Source: Microvirga brassicacearum
GTDB taxonomy: Bacteria > Pseudomonadota > Alphaproteobacteria > Rhizobiales > Beijerinckiaceae
Assembly: GCF_008757455.1 (NCBI RefSeq)
Contig: NZ_VCMV01000013.1
Location: 199,237-263,236, forward strand
Length of the DNA stretch: 64,000 nucleotides
Direction: 5' to 3'
Shown: piece after piece, positions 16,519 through 25,943 of the stretch
How positions within the stretch are numbered: position 1 is the stretch's first letter
Layout of the letters: each line of letters begins with the position of its first letter
Translations under genes and position numbers: made by a program
The notes under the pieces: generated by a model
The model's database searches: none
What the model was told of the DNA's origin: nothing
What the model saw: the letters and a program-made list of their open reading frames with translations, nothing else

Positions 16519-17376
16519 CTAATGCGCTGCCCGCGCGGCAATTGCGTCGCCATAGCGCCACTCGAGAAACGATTTGGCGGCGAGTGTCAGAAGAGCCAGC
16601 AACGCCAGCAGCGATGCAACGGCGAAGGCCGCAACGAAATTATACTCGTTGTAGAGAATCTCGACGTGCAGCGGCATCGTGTTGGTCTCGCCGCGAATAT
16701 GCCCCGACACCACGGCGACCGCCCCGAATTCCCCCATGGCGCGCGCGTTGCAGAGCAGGACGCCATAGAGCAGGGCCCAGCGGACGTTAGGCAGTGTCAC
16801 AGTCCAGAACGCCTTGAATCCGCTCGCGCCCAGCGAGAGAGCCGCCTCTTCGTCGGCGGTGCCTTGGTCCTGCATCAGGGGGATCAATTCGCGGGCGACG
16901 AACGGGAAGGTGACGAAAACCGTGGCGAGGACGATGCCCGGCAATGCGAAAATGATCTCGACGTCATGGGCTCTCAACCATGGTCCGAGCAGCCCCTGAG
17001 CTCCGAACAGAAGAATGAACACGAGCCCCGCGACAACCGGAGAAACGGAGAATGGCAGGTCGATCAGAGTGATCAGGAGACTCTTGCCCTTGAAGTGAAA
17101 TTTTGCAATTGCCCAGGAGGCGGCGATGCCGAAGACAAGATTGAGCGGGACGGCGATGGCGGCGACCATCAGCGTCAGCCGGATGGCCGCCAGGGCGTCG
17201 GGATCCTGAAAGGACGCAAAATAGGCCCCGACGCCGCTTCGGAAAGCCTCCACGAACACGGCGATCAGGGGGAGCACCAGGAACAATCCGAGAAAGACCA
17301 GGGAGACGAGTGTCGTCGTTACCCGCACCCACCGCGCCTCCGTGGTCGGCCGATGAGGTTTCGGAGCCTCAGACAT
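16519..17376 (-). CDS. cysW: Sulfate ABC transporter permease CysW
   Basis: A 285-residue inner-membrane permease with about six helices. It carries the cytoplasmic EAA-type loop TADEEAALSLGASGFKAFWTVTLPN, which docks on CysA, and the CysW-like MGEFGAVAVVSGHIRGETNTMPL near the C-terminus. It starts 8 nt inside the end of cysT, so translation is coupled. It pairs with CysT to form the channel for sulfate or thiosulfate. Confidence 0.92.
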   Translation of the reverse strand: MSEAPKPHRPTTEARWVRVTTTLVSLVFLGLFLVLPLIAVFVEAFRSGVGAYFASFQDPDALAAIRLTLMVAAIAVPLNLVFGIAASWAIAKFHFKGKSLLITLIDLPFSVSPVVAGLVFILLFGAQGLLGPWLRAHDVEIIFALPGIVLATVFVTFPFVARELIPLMQDQGTADEEAALSLGASGFKAFWTVTLPNVRWALLYGVLLCNARAMGEFGAVAVVSGHIRGETNTMPLHVEILYNEYNFVAAFAVASLLALLALLTLAAKSFLEWRYGDAIAARAAH

Positions 17377-18247
17377 AGCCGAACCTCCTGCGGCTCCACG
17401 ATTGAATCAGGTTGATGACCAGCAGGGTTGCAAAGGAGATTGCCAGCATGACGACGGCGATGCCGGTGGCGCCTGCGTAGTTGAATTCCTCGAGCCGGAT
17501 GACGATCAGAATGGGTGCAATTTCGGATACGTAAGGGATGTTGCCGGCAATGAAGATGACCGACCCGTATTCACCGACCGCGCGGGCGAACGCGAGTGCA
17601 AACCCGGTCAGGATGGCGGGAGTCAGCGGAGGCAGCACGACGCGCCATAAGGTCTGAGCGCGGGTGGCACCGAGCGTCGCCGAAACCTCCTCGATTTCAC
17701 GATCGATTTCGACGATCAGCGGTTCGACCGTCCTCACCGCGAAGGGCAATCCGACGAATACAAGCGCGATGAAAATTCCCAGCGGCGTATAGGCGGCCTT
17801 GATCCCCCAGGCCGCAAGGGGTTGTCCGATCCAGCCGTTCGGTGCGTAGAGCGCCGCAAGCGCAATCCCGGCGACCGCCGTTGGCAGAGCAAAGGGCAGA
17901 TCGACTGCCGCGTGGACTAGCTTCCGGCCTGGAAAATCGTAACGCACCAGAACCCAGGCGACGACGAGACCGAAAATTGCATTGAGAAGGGCAGCGGCGA
18001 AGGACAAGCCGAAGCTGATGCGAAGCGCGGACAGCACACGCTCGTCGCTGATGACGCCCGATAATCCCATCATCCCCAGCGAAGACGCGCGCAACACAAG
18101 GGCTCCGAGCGGGATCAGAACAATCAAGCCGAGATACGTGAGCGTATAACCGAACGCCAGGGGGAACCCGGGAATCGCGCTAGGTCGCCGGAAGCGTGAG
18201 CGCGTCTGGCTTTTCCCACGCACCGACATCGCGGCGAATGTCCCCAT
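17369..18247 (-). CDS. cysT: Sulfate ABC transporter permease CysT (CysU)
   Basis: A 292-residue permease with about six membrane helices after a basic N-terminus. The coupling loop reads EIEEVSATLGATRAQTLWRVVLPPL and is followed by ARAVGEYGSVIFIAGNIPY, a hallmark of CysT. It begins 1 nt after the end of sbp and overlaps cysW by 8 nt, so the four genes form one operon. It forms a heterodimeric channel with CysW. Confidence 0.92.
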   Translation of the reverse strand: MGTFAAMSVRGKSQTRSRFRRPSAIPGFPLAFGYTLTYLGLIVLIPLGALVLRASSLGMMGLSGVISDERVLSALRISFGLSFAAALLNAIFGLVVAWVLVRYDFPGRKLVHAAVDLPFALPTAVAGIALAALYAPNGWIGQPLAAWGIKAAYTPLGIFIALVFVGLPFAVRTVEPLIVEIDREIEEVSATLGATRAQTLWRVVLPPLTPAILTGFALAFARAVGEYGSVIFIAGNIPYVSEIAPILIVIRLEEFNYAGATGIAVVMLAISFATLLVINLIQSWSRRRFGYV

Positions 18248-18248
18248 T

Positions 18249-19277
18249 CTAGCGGTTCGATTTCAGAATAGCATCGAAGATGCCGCCATCCGCAAAATGT
18301 TTCCGCTGGGCCTCGTCCCAGCCGCCAAAAAACTGATCGATGGTGACGAGCTTGATGTCTGGGAAACGGGCGACGTCCTGAGGTGCTGCCGCATCGGGCT
18401 TCATCGGACGATAATAGTGTTTGGCAATGACCGCCTGGGCGGTGGGGGAATAGAGAAATTCCAGATAGGCCTGTGCGATCGCGCGGGTGCCCTTGCGGTC
18501 GACGTTGCCGTCGACGAGCGTGACCGGCGGCTCCGCCAGGATGGAGATCGAGGGCACGACAATCTCGAACTTATCCGCGCCAAGCTCGTCGAGGGCCAGA
18601 AACGCTTCGTTTTCCCAGGCCAACAGAACGTCCCCGATACCCCGCCGCGCGAACGTGTTGGTCGAACCCCTGGCTCCGGTATCCAGCACGGGCGCATTCT
18701 TGAAGATCTGCGCCACGAAAGCCTGCGCTTGCTGGTCGCCACCGCGCCGTTCGACCCCGTAGGCGTAGGCAGCCAGATAGTTCCAGCGCGCGCCGCCCGA
18801 TGTCTTGGGATTGGGCGTGATGACCTGAATGCCGGGCTTTATCAGATCGTCCCAGTCGCGGATCCCCTTGGGGTTTCCCTTCCGCACGAGGAACACGATG
18901 GTGGAGGTGTAGGGTGCCGAATTGTTCGGAAGGCGTTTCTGCCAGTCGGACGGGATTCTGTTGGTGCGGCGGGCGATTTCATCGATGTCGGCCGCGAGCG
19001 CCAGCGTGACCACATCGGCGTCAAGCCCATCGATGACCGCGCGAGCCTGACTGCCGGAACCGCCATGCGACATGCGGATATTGATCTTCTTGCCTTGCGG
19101 CCGCGTCTCTTCCTCGAATTTCTGGTTGATCGCGCGATAGAGTTCCCGGGTGGGATCATAGGACACGTTCAGAAAGCTGGTCTGCGCCACGGCTGGTCGC
19201 GGACCGAGCATCGTCCCCGCGATCATGAAGGCCAGCGAAGCGACGCCCAGTCCGATGGCTTTGATTGCTGCTGGCAT
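18249..19277 (-). CDS. sbp: Periplasmic sulfate-binding protein
   Basis: The 342-residue binding protein that delivers sulfate to CysTWA. A signal peptide (hydrophobic [13 protein letters not shown], cleavage near RPAVAQ) starts the protein. The mature part opens with [17 protein letters not shown], shows [28 protein letters not shown] and [19 protein letters not shown], and has the [11 protein letters not shown] segment, all classic for Sbp/CysP. It is the first gene of the operon. The 226 bp upstream, shared with the divergent Lrp-type gene, contains two inverted repeats that may control one or both genes. Confidence 0.93.
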   Translation of the reverse strand: MPAAIKAIGLGVASLAFMIAGTMLGPRPAVAQTSFLNVSYDPTRELYRAINQKFEEETRPQGKKINIRMSHGGSGSQARAVIDGLDADVVTLALAADIDEIARRTNRIPSDWQKRLPNNSAPYTSTIVFLVRKGNPKGIRDWDDLIKPGIQVITPNPKTSGGARWNYLAAYAYGVERRGGDQQAQAFVAQIFKNAPVLDTGARGSTNTFARRGIGDVLLAWENEAFLALDELGADKFEIVVPSISILAEPPVTLVDGNVDRKGTRAIAQAYLEFLYSPTAQAVIAKHYYRPMKPDAAAPQDVARFPDIKLVTIDQFFGGWDEAQRKHFADGGIFDAILKSNR

Positions 19278-19391
19278 GAGAACCCCGGATAAAGTTGCGA
19301 CTCGGTCTTTGCGAACCAGATGGATCTCCCCTCATCAAAGCCAACCCCCGAGCATAACGCGGTTAAGCGTTGCTATTGACGGGAGATCGGC

Positions 19392-19411
19392 GAAGATTAG
19401 AATAAATCTTC
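19392..19411. promoter_or_regulatory. Inverted repeat in the sbp/lrp divergent region
   Basis: GAAGATT (19392-19398), 6 nt, AATCTTC (19405-19411): a perfect 7-bp inverted repeat in an AT-rich stretch between sbp and the Lrp-type gene. Its size and base content fit an Lrp/AsnC-family operator, but a LysR-type sulfur regulator site is an alternative. Confidence 0.45.
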
Positions 19412-19439
19412 TGCCAGAGGCAAGGTCGATCATTTGATT

Positions 19440-19454
19440 TAGAATATTGTTCTA
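19440..19454. promoter_or_regulatory. Lrp-box-like operator
   Basis: TAGAA-TATTG-TTCTA at 19440-19454 is a perfect 5-bp inverted repeat with a 5-nt centre. It agrees at 14 of 15 positions with the E. coli Lrp consensus YAGHAWATTWTDCTR as I recall it. It lies about 50 bp before the proposed start of the Lrp/AsnC gene, where autoregulation would be expected. Confidence 0.55.
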
Positions 19455-19503
19455 CGGTTGCGCCGGGTGGAAGAAAAAATTTGCGCGGGATGGAAAACTA
19501 AAG

Positions 19504-19980
19504 ATGGACGCGATCGACACCAAGATTTTAACGCTGCTGCAAGAGGATACCTCCATCTCGATCGCGGAGTTGGCACAGAAGGTCGGCCTGTCGCAGACCC
19601 CCTGCTGGAAGCGGATCCAGCGCCTCGAAGCGAAAGGCGTGATCGAGAAGCGCGTCGCCCTCGTGAATCCCGAGAAAATTGGCCTGGGATTGACGGTTTT
19701 CGTGTCGATCGAAACGTCTGATCATTCCGGCCTTTGGCTCGAACGCTTTGCCGAGTTCGTTTCCGCCATGCCGGAGGTGATGGAGTTCTACCGTATGGCC
19801 GGCGACGTCGACTACATGCTCCGCGTCGTGGTTGCGGATATGGCGGCCTACGACCGCTTTTATAAACGTTTGATCGAGGCCATCCCGCTGAGAAACGTAA
19901 CCTCGCGTTTCGCCATGCAACGGGTCAAATCCACGACGGCTTACGCGTTACCGGCCGCCGAGCTGCGAGCGACCGCCTGA
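19504..19980 (+). CDS. Lrp/AsnC-family transcriptional regulator
   Basis: A 158-residue DNA-binding regulator. The N-terminal winged helix-turn-helix is ILTLLQEDTSISIAELAQKVGLSQTPCWKRIQRL split over residues 7-40, and the C-terminal RAM (effector-binding) domain has VMEFYRMAGDVDYMLRVVVADM. The ATG at 19504 (MDAIDTKILTLL) is the standard family start; an upstream in-frame start adds an unlikely leader. It is divergent from sbp. Family members sense amino acids; close relatives of this type often control amino-acid use. Whether it controls the sulfate operon is not shown, but two operator-like repeats lie between them. Confidence 0.9.
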   Translation: MDAIDTKILTLLQEDTSISIAELAQKVGLSQTPCWKRIQRLEAKGVIEKRVALVNPEKIGLGLTVFVSIETSDHSGLWLERFAEFVSAMPEVMEFYRMAGDVDYMLRVVVADMAAYDRFYKRLIEAIPLRNVTSRFAMQRVKSTTAYALPAAELRATA

Positions 19981-20323
19981 CGTTGCCTGCGCGTGACAGC
20001 AAACGCGCGACGAGGCAGTCGCTCCAGAATAGCGAGGCACATGGTCGCACAAATCGGCGGCACGCGGCCACATTCGGCAAATGGTAACTCCGGTTAAACG
20101 AAGGTGGTGCACAAAATTGTCCGGTAACGGTTCGACGTCCCCCTTTGGGTTGCCATTTCGGTCGCTCCGACGATTATTTGACCCCGGCGAAGCACTTCTG
20201 CTCATTACGATGAGAGGAAAAAATCCTCTGCCCATTTGTAGAGCTGCCTAAACCCATAAGTTTCGGCAACCTCAGCGGTGGATTTAAGTTATTATGTTGA
20301 CGATGTAGATTCGGTAGGTGCCG
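19981..20323. other. Intergenic region upstream of prkA
   Basis: About 340 bp without a convincing gene. It holds a short hairpin, AGAGGA-AAAAA-TCCTCT (20213-20229), and an AT-rich stretch (20282-20312) that probably contains the prkA promoter. I could not find a clear match to an alphaproteobacterial extracytoplasmic stress-sigma promoter. Confidence 0.4.
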
Positions 20324-22270
20324 ATGCTTCCTCACAGTGACCTCTTCGCGAATTACGCAAGATCGTATGAGACACGCCGCGATAGCGAGATGTCTCTTGC
20401 CGAGTATCTGGAAGGGTGTCGCGACGACCCGATGATGTATGCGAGCACGCCCGAGCGCGTTCTCGCCGCCATCGGCGACGCCGAACTTGTCGACACGGCA
20501 AAGGATGCGCGCCTCGGCCGCATCTTCATGAACCGAACCATCCGGACGTATCCGGCCTTCGCCGAGTTCTACGGCATGGAGGAGACGATCGAGCGGATCG
20601 TGAGTTTCTTCCGACACGCTGCGCAGGGCCTGGAAGAGCGCAAGCAGATCTTGTATTTGCTCGGCCCGGTTGGCGGCGGCAAGTCCTCGCTGGCGGAACG
20701 GCTCAAGGCCCTGGTCGAGCTTCAACCGATCTACGTTCTCAAAGCCGGCGACGACCTCAGCCCGGTCTTCGAGAGCCCGCTGGGTCTCTTCGATCCGGCC
20801 CAGATGGGTCCGGTCCTCGAGGACCGCTATGGCATCCCGTCTCGGCGGCTGACCACCGTCATGAGTCCCTGGTGCCTGAAGCGGCTGGACGAGTTCGGCG
20901 GCGACATATCTCGCTTTCGGGTGTCGCGGATCAATCCGTCGCGGCTGCGGCAGATTGCAGTGACCAAAACCGAACCCGGCGACGAGAACAATCAGGATAT
21001 CTCGTCCTTGGTCGGAAAGGTCGACATCCGCAAACTGGAGACGCTCTCGCAAGCGGACCCCGATGCCTACAGTTACTCGGGAGGCTTGAATCGCGCCAAC
21101 CAGGGCATCCTCGAATTTGTCGAGATGTTCAAGGCGCCGATCAAGATGCTCCACCCGTTGCTGACGGCGACCCAGGAAGGAAACTATGTCGGGACGGAGA
21201 ATATCGGCGCTATCCCGTTCTCCGGTATCGTTATGGCGCATTCCAACGAGGCGGAGTGGCAGAGTTTCAAGGCCAACAAGAACAACGAGGCATTCATTGA
21301 TCGCATTTATGTGATCAAAGTCCCATACTGCCTTCGTGCGACCGAAGAGCAGCAAATTTACGAAAAGCTGATCCGTTCCTCCGAATTGGCCACGGCACCC
21401 TGTGCCCCCGCCACATTGGAGATGCTGGCGCAGTTTTCGGTGCTCTCACGGCTTCGTGAACACGAAAATTCCAACCTGTTCTCGAAGATGCGGGTCTACG
21501 ATGGCGAGAGCATTCGGGAGGTCGATCCGCGTGCGCGCAGCCTGCAGGAGTACAAGGACGCGGCAGGTGTCGACGAGGGAATGGATGGAATCTCCACGCG
21601 CTTCGCCTTCAAGGTCCTGGCCGCGACCTTCAATCACGACACGGTCGAGGTATCGGCCGATCCGGTCCATCTGATGTATGTGTTGCAGCAGGCCCTCCAC
21701 AGGGAACAGCTGCCGCCCGAAACCGAGAAGCGCTACCTCGAGTTCATCAAGGCTGAGCTTGCTCCGCGTTACGCGGAGTTCATCGGGCACGAGATCCAGA
21801 AGGCCTATCTCGAATCTTATCACGATTACGGCCAGAACCTGTTCGACCGCTACGTGGACTATGCCGACGCCTGGATTGAGGACCAGGATTTCAAAGATGC
21901 GGATACGGGGCAATTGCTGAATCGCGAACTCCTCAATCAGGAACTCAGCAAAACCGAGAAGGCGGCCGGGATCGCCAATCCGAAGGATTTCCGCAACGAG
22001 GTCGTCAAGTTTGCGCTGCGAGCGCGGGCTGCGAACCATGGCCGCAATCCATCCTGGACCAGCTATGAGAAGCTCCGCGAAGTCATCGAACGCCGCATGT
22101 TTTCGCAGGTGGAGGAATTGCTGCCAGTCATCAGCTTCGGATCGAAGAAGGATACCGAGACTGAGAAGAAGCACGGAGAATTCGTGGAGCGGATGCTGGC
22201 CCGTGGATATACTGAGCGGCAGGTTCGTCGCTTGGTCGAATGGTACATGAGAATGAAGCAATCGGATTAA
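20324..22270 (+). CDS. prkA: PrkA family serine protein kinase
   Basis: A 648-residue AAA+-type protein of the PrkA/YeaG family, first described as a serine kinase and linked in enterobacteria to nitrogen starvation and stationary phase. Walker A is LLGPVGGGKSSLAERLKAL near residue 115; the AAA+ core runs to about residue 380 and the C-terminal PrkA domain includes ISTRFAFKVLAATFNHDT. The start is ATG at 20324, with AGG 5 nt before it; a GTG at 20318 is an alternative. It leads the three-gene module prkA-yeaH-spoVR, all on the plus strand. Confidence 0.93.
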   Translation: MLPHSDLFANYARSYETRRDSEMSLAEYLEGCRDDPMMYASTPERVLAAIGDAELVDTAKDARLGRIFMNRTIRTYPAFAEFYGMEETIERIVSFFRHAAQGLEERKQILYLLGPVGGGKSSLAERLKALVELQPIYVLKAGDDLSPVFESPLGLFDPAQMGPVLEDRYGIPSRRLTTVMSPWCLKRLDEFGGDISRFRVSRINPSRLRQIAVTKTEPGDENNQDISSLVGKVDIRKLETLSQADPDAYSYSGGLNRANQGILEFVEMFKAPIKMLHPLLTATQEGNYVGTENIGAIPFSGIVMAHSNEAEWQSFKANKNNEAFIDRIYVIKVPYCLRATEEQQIYEKLIRSSELATAPCAPATLEMLAQFSVLSRLREHENSNLFSKMRVYDGESIREVDPRARSLQEYKDAAGVDEGMDGISTRFAFKVLAATFNHDTVEVSADPVHLMYVLQQALHREQLPPETEKRYLEFIKAELAPRYAEFIGHEIQKAYLESYHDYGQNLFDRYVDYADAWIEDQDFKDADTGQLLNRELLNQELSKTEKAAGIANPKDFRNEVVKFALRARAANHGRNPSWTSYEKLREVIERRMFSQVEELLPVISFGSKKDTETEKKHGEFVERMLARGYTERQVRRLVEWYMRMKQSD

Positions 22271-22297
22271 CGTTCGGTCGGTCAGGAGTAGCGTGGC

Positions 22298-23605
22298 ATG
22301 TACATCATTGACCGACGCCTCAATGCTGGAGGAAAAAGCCTTCCCAACCGCCAGCGGTTTCTCCGTCGCGCCAAGGCGCTTGTGCAGCGCGCCGTCGCCG
22401 ATAAGGCAGCCGAGCGCGACATCACCGACATCGACGCGTCCGCCGAAGTGGCGATCCCGAGAGGCGGGGTCGGTGAGCCTCGGCTGCGACGCGCAAACTC
22501 GGGCGGGCTGCGGGACTATGTCCTGCCGGGAAACAAGAAGTTCGTCGAAGGCGACACTCTAGAGCGGCCACCGGGCGCCTCGGGGAGGGGCTCGGATGCC
22601 GGCGACGGGGAGGGCGAAGACGAATTCAGGTTTGTCCTTTCCCGCGAGGAATTCCTTCAGCTTTTCCTCGACGACCTTGATCTTCCCAATCTGGCAAAGC
22701 GGCGGCTCATGACCAGCGAGGCGTTTGGAATCAGGCGCGCCGGTTATTCCGTGACAGGGTCGCCGCCCAACCTCGCGCTGACGCGGACGATGCGCAATTC
22801 CTTGTCTCGGCGCATCGCCATGCGGCGCCCCAGCGCAACCGAGTTGGCGCAGTTGAAGGAGAAGATCGAAGAGCTTGAAAATGGCCCTCCGGAAAGTGCC
22901 GAGAAACTGACCTCTTTGCGCCGGCGTCTCGAAGAGATGGACCGCCGCAGCCGCCAGATTCCCTATATCGATCCGATCGATCTGCGGTATCGCCGGTTTG
23001 AGCCGGTTCCCCGCCCGGTGACCCAGGCCGTCATGTTCTGCCTCATGGATGTCTCCGGCTCCATGACGGAGCACATGAAGGATCTCGCCAAGCGCTTCTA
23101 CATGCTGCTCTACGTTTTCCTGAAGCGGCGCTACCGCCACGTGGAGATTGTCTTCGTGAGGCACACGCACGAAGCCAAGGAGGTTGATGAGGACACGTTT
23201 TTCAACAGCCCGGAGACCGGTGGTACGCTGGTGTCGTCAGCGCTTGTCGAGATGAAGCGGATCGTTGCGGAGAGATATCCCCCCGGGAACTGGAATATCT
23301 ATGCGGCGCAGGCCTCGGATGGCGACAATTCCAGTGCCGATCGAGGCACATGCACGGTGCTGCTGCGCGACGCCATCCTGCCCCTGTGCCAATATTTTGC
23401 CTATCTCGAAGTCGGCGCGGAGGATGAGGGTCATCGGATTGGATTCGCGACGCATAAGACCGCGCTTTGGCAGACCTACGAGGCTCTCGTGGAGGCCGGA
23501 AGCGAGATCGCAATGCGCAAGGTCAACCATCGCCGGGAGATTTACCCTGTCTTCCGCGAACTGTTTCGCCGCCGAAGCGATCCCGTCGAGCAAGGTGCCT
23601 CATGA
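22298..23605 (+). CDS. YeaH/YhbH family protein (DUF444)
   Basis: A 435-residue protein of the DUF444 family, always found beside PrkA in the genomes where I know it. The C-terminal half is a von Willebrand A-like domain with a metal-site motif, FCLMDVSGSMTEHMKDLAKR. The N-terminal half holds the family start MYIIDRRLNAGGKSLPNRQR and an SGGLRDYVLPGN segment. An AGGAG ribosome-binding site lies at 22288-22292. Its stop overlaps the spoVR start (ATGA), so the products are probably made in fixed ratio. The molecular role is unknown; it is thought to work with PrkA in stress responses. Confidence 0.92.
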   Translation: MYIIDRRLNAGGKSLPNRQRFLRRAKALVQRAVADKAAERDITDIDASAEVAIPRGGVGEPRLRRANSGGLRDYVLPGNKKFVEGDTLERPPGASGRGSDAGDGEGEDEFRFVLSREEFLQLFLDDLDLPNLAKRRLMTSEAFGIRRAGYSVTGSPPNLALTRTMRNSLSRRIAMRRPSATELAQLKEKIEELENGPPESAEKLTSLRRRLEEMDRRSRQIPYIDPIDLRYRRFEPVPRPVTQAVMFCLMDVSGSMTEHMKDLAKRFYMLLYVFLKRRYRHVEIVFVRHTHEAKEVDEDTFFNSPETGGTLVSSALVEMKRIVAERYPPGNWNIYAAQASDGDNSSADRGTCTVLLRDAILPLCQYFAYLEVGAEDEGHRIGFATHKTALWQTYEALVEAGSEIAMRKVNHRREIYPVFRELFRRRSDPVEQGAS

Positions 23606-25146
23606 TGAGGCGGCAACGCGAGGGCGTGTTGTTCGACGGACCCGATTGGGATTTCGCGACGATCCAGCGCATTTATGATGCCGTCGAAGAGGTCGCGAGC
23701 GGCGATCTGGGCCTCGACGTGTATCAGAACCAGGTGGAGGTGATCACCGCGGAGCAGATGCTCGACGCGTATGCCTCAACCGGCATGCCCCTGCTTTATC
23801 GCCACTGGTCGTTTGGAAAGCACTTCGCGGCGCACGATTCTGTCTATCGGAAAGGCTTCATGGGGTTGGCCTATGAGATCGTGATCAACTCCAACCCGTG
23901 TGTTTCCTACATCATGGAGGGAAACACCGCGACGATGCAGACGCTCGTGATTGCGCATGCGGCGTTTGGCCATAATCATTTTTTCAAGAACAACCACTTG
24001 TTTCGTCAATGGACCGACGCCGACGGCATCCTCGACTATCTCGCATTTGCAAAAAACTATGTGGCGCGTTGCGAAGAGCGTTATGGACAGGCCGCAGTCG
24101 AGCGTCTTCTGGATGCCGCTCACGCGCTGATGTCCCACGGCGTCCACCGCTATCCTCGCAAGAAGCGTCCTGATCTTCGCTCGGAAGAACGCCGCGAGCG
24201 GGAGCGGCAATTGCATCAGGAGCAAACCTACAACGATCTCTGGAAAACCGTTCCGGGCAAGAAACGCGGTCACAACAAGAAGACGGACGAGGAGCATCTG
24301 CGGGCCCTGCTGGAATTGCCACAGGAAAATCTTTTGTATTTTCTGGAAAAGACCGCGCCCCGTCTGAAGCCATGGCAGCGCGAGATCCTGCGGCTCGTGC
24401 GGCACATCGCGCAGTATTTCTATCCGCAGCGGCAGACCAAGGTGATGAACGAGGGGTGCGCCACCTATTGCCACTACGCCATCATGACCCGCCTTCACGA
24501 TCAACGTCGGATCACCGACGGGTCGTTTCTCGAATTTCTCCAATCCCACACCAATGTGGTCCGGCAGCCCGAGTTCGATGATCCCCATTACGGCGAGATC
24601 AATCCCTATGCGCTGGGTTTTGCCATGATGCGGGATATCGAGCGGATCTGCCGCCAACCGGAGGATGAAGACCGTCAATGGTTTCCCGAAATCGCGGGAA
24701 GCAAGGATCCCATGGGCGTCCTCAAGGACGTGTGGGCAAACTATCGCGATGAGAGCTTCATGCTGCAGTTCCTCAGCCCCCGCCTGATGCGGGAGTGGCG
24801 CATGTTTCACCTGGTGGACAACCCCGACGAACCGGCGCTTCGCGTCGGGGCCATTCACAATGAGCAAGGCTACAGGCGCGTTCGGCAATCACTCGCCCGA
24901 CACTACGACATGGCCTGGCTTGATCCCGATATCCAGGTCGTCGACGTGGACCTCGCCGGAGACCGGCGCCTCGAGCTTCACCACAACGTGTTCAACGGAA
25001 TCCTCCTGCAGCCGGACGAGGCCGAACAGGTTCTGCAGCACCTGGCGGATCTTTGGGGCTATGGCATCGTTTTGAAGGAGATCGATCCTTCCACGGGAGC
25101 GACGCTGAAGGAGCACACAGCAAGGGCGCGATCACCCTTCTGCTAG
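23602..25146 (+). CDS. SpoVR family protein (YcgB-like)
   Basis: A 514-residue cytoplasmic protein of the SpoVR/YcgB family. Recognisable stretches are LYRHWSFGKHF, GMAYEIVINSNPCVSYIMEGN-like text (here GLAYEIVINSNPCVSYIMEG), HNHFFKNNHLFRQW, and NEGCATYCHYAIMTRLHD, the last giving conserved His and Cys residues that could bind metal. The ATG at 23602 overlaps the DUF444 stop; the frame is open further upstream but that part only shadows the previous gene. In Bacillus SpoVR affects spore cortex; in this non-sporulating group the role is unknown, linked to stress by its partners. Confidence 0.92.
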   Translation: MMRRQREGVLFDGPDWDFATIQRIYDAVEEVASGDLGLDVYQNQVEVITAEQMLDAYASTGMPLLYRHWSFGKHFAAHDSVYRKGFMGLAYEIVINSNPCVSYIMEGNTATMQTLVIAHAAFGHNHFFKNNHLFRQWTDADGILDYLAFAKNYVARCEERYGQAAVERLLDAAHALMSHGVHRYPRKKRPDLRSEERRERERQLHQEQTYNDLWKTVPGKKRGHNKKTDEEHLRALLELPQENLLYFLEKTAPRLKPWQREILRLVRHIAQYFYPQRQTKVMNEGCATYCHYAIMTRLHDQRRITDGSFLEFLQSHTNVVRQPEFDDPHYGEINPYALGFAMMRDIERICRQPEDEDRQWFPEIAGSKDPMGVLKDVWANYRDESFMLQFLSPRLMREWRMFHLVDNPDEPALRVGAIHNEQGYRRVRQSLARHYDMAWLDPDIQVVDVDLAGDRRLELHHNVFNGILLQPDEAEQVLQHLADLWGYGIVLKEIDPSTGATLKEHTARARSPFC

Positions 25147-25172
25147 AGCCTGCGGTCCTCGATGACCTGCAT

Positions 25173-25874
25173 CTAACTTCCAGCGTCCGATTGGCGCTCC
25201 AGCAGCTTGCGCTCCACGGTCTGCAGATGGGCGCGCATTGCGGAGGCGGCGCCGCTCATGTCGCGATTTGCGATCGCTTCGACGATGATATCGTGCTCCG
25301 CAAAGCTATGATGGTCGCTGCTTGGTTTTAGCGGCGTCGTCCGCAGCCGCCCCCACGTCACCGCGCGGCGAACGGCGTTGATGGTATCGAACAAGCCGAC
25401 CAACAAGCTGTTCTGGGTTGCCTCCGCGATGGTTCGGTGCAGCCGATTATCCCAACTCTCGTATTGCCGCCAGCTGCCGGCATCGCGCATCCGCACGACG
25501 CATGTCCGCATCTCGCTGAGGTGCACCGGTGTCGCCGTCAGAGCGGCCGCCCTGGCAATTTCCGGCTCCATGATCAGCCGCACGCGCATGACCTCGGCTG
25601 GATTGGTTCGTCTGGCCAATGCGGCGATATCGGCGAAGGTGTCGATGGGACGGCTTCCGATGAAGGTTCCCTTGCCGACATGGCGCCAGAGCTGCCCTTC
25701 CGATTCGAGCGACGCGAGTGCTTTGCGCAGTTCGGTGCGTGAGACCCCCAGCGCATCCGACAATTCCCGCTCCGGCGGTAGCCGTCCGTCCTCCGGCAGT
25801 TCGGCTTGAGCCAGATAGGCGCGGAGTTGCGTGACCACGCCGCGCTCCACCGTCATTTCATCAAAAGTCGACAT
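25173..25874 (-). CDS. GntR-family regulator, FadR/FCD type
   Basis: A 233-residue repressor-type regulator. The N-terminal winged helix has LPPERELSDALGVSRTELRKAL and LESEGQLWRHVGKGTFIG; the C-terminal all-helical FCD ligand domain has metal-ligand histidines in SWDNRLHRTIAEAT and HHSFAEHDIIVEAI. The ATG at 25874 (MSTFDEMTVERGVV) gives the usual family start; the upstream open frame is likely not translated and holds the operator. It is divergent from the ABC importer and FAH-family gene, and is probably their regulator, with an organic acid as effector (inference). Confidence 0.9.
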   Translation of the reverse strand: MSTFDEMTVERGVVTQLRAYLAQAELPEDGRLPPERELSDALGVSRTELRKALASLESEGQLWRHVGKGTFIGSRPIDTFADIAALARRTNPAEVMRVRLIMEPEIARAAALTATPVHLSEMRTCVVRMRDAGSWRQYESWDNRLHRTIAEATQNSLLVGLFDTINAVRRAVTWGRLRTTPLKPSSDHHSFAEHDIIVEAIANRDMSGAASAMRAHLQTVERKLLERQSDAGS

Positions 25875-25880
25875 CTGATC

Positions 25881-25901
25881 CAACCAATTACAAATTGGTT
25901 G
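25881..25901. promoter_or_regulatory. FadR-type operator at the regulator's own gene
   Basis: A perfect inverted repeat: CAACCAATT (25881-25889), 3 nt, AATTGGTTG (25893-25901). It lies 7 bp upstream of the regulator start, where binding would block its own transcription. The half-site resembles those used by FadR-type GntR proteins. Confidence 0.65.
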
Positions 25902-25943
25902 CTGTATGAAACACTGTGCACGGCCAGTCAAGAGCGAAGTTCC

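Noticed and set aside
23776..24888. 370-codon minus-strand open frame
   Set aside because: Shadow of the spoVR-family gene, which has conserved family motifs.
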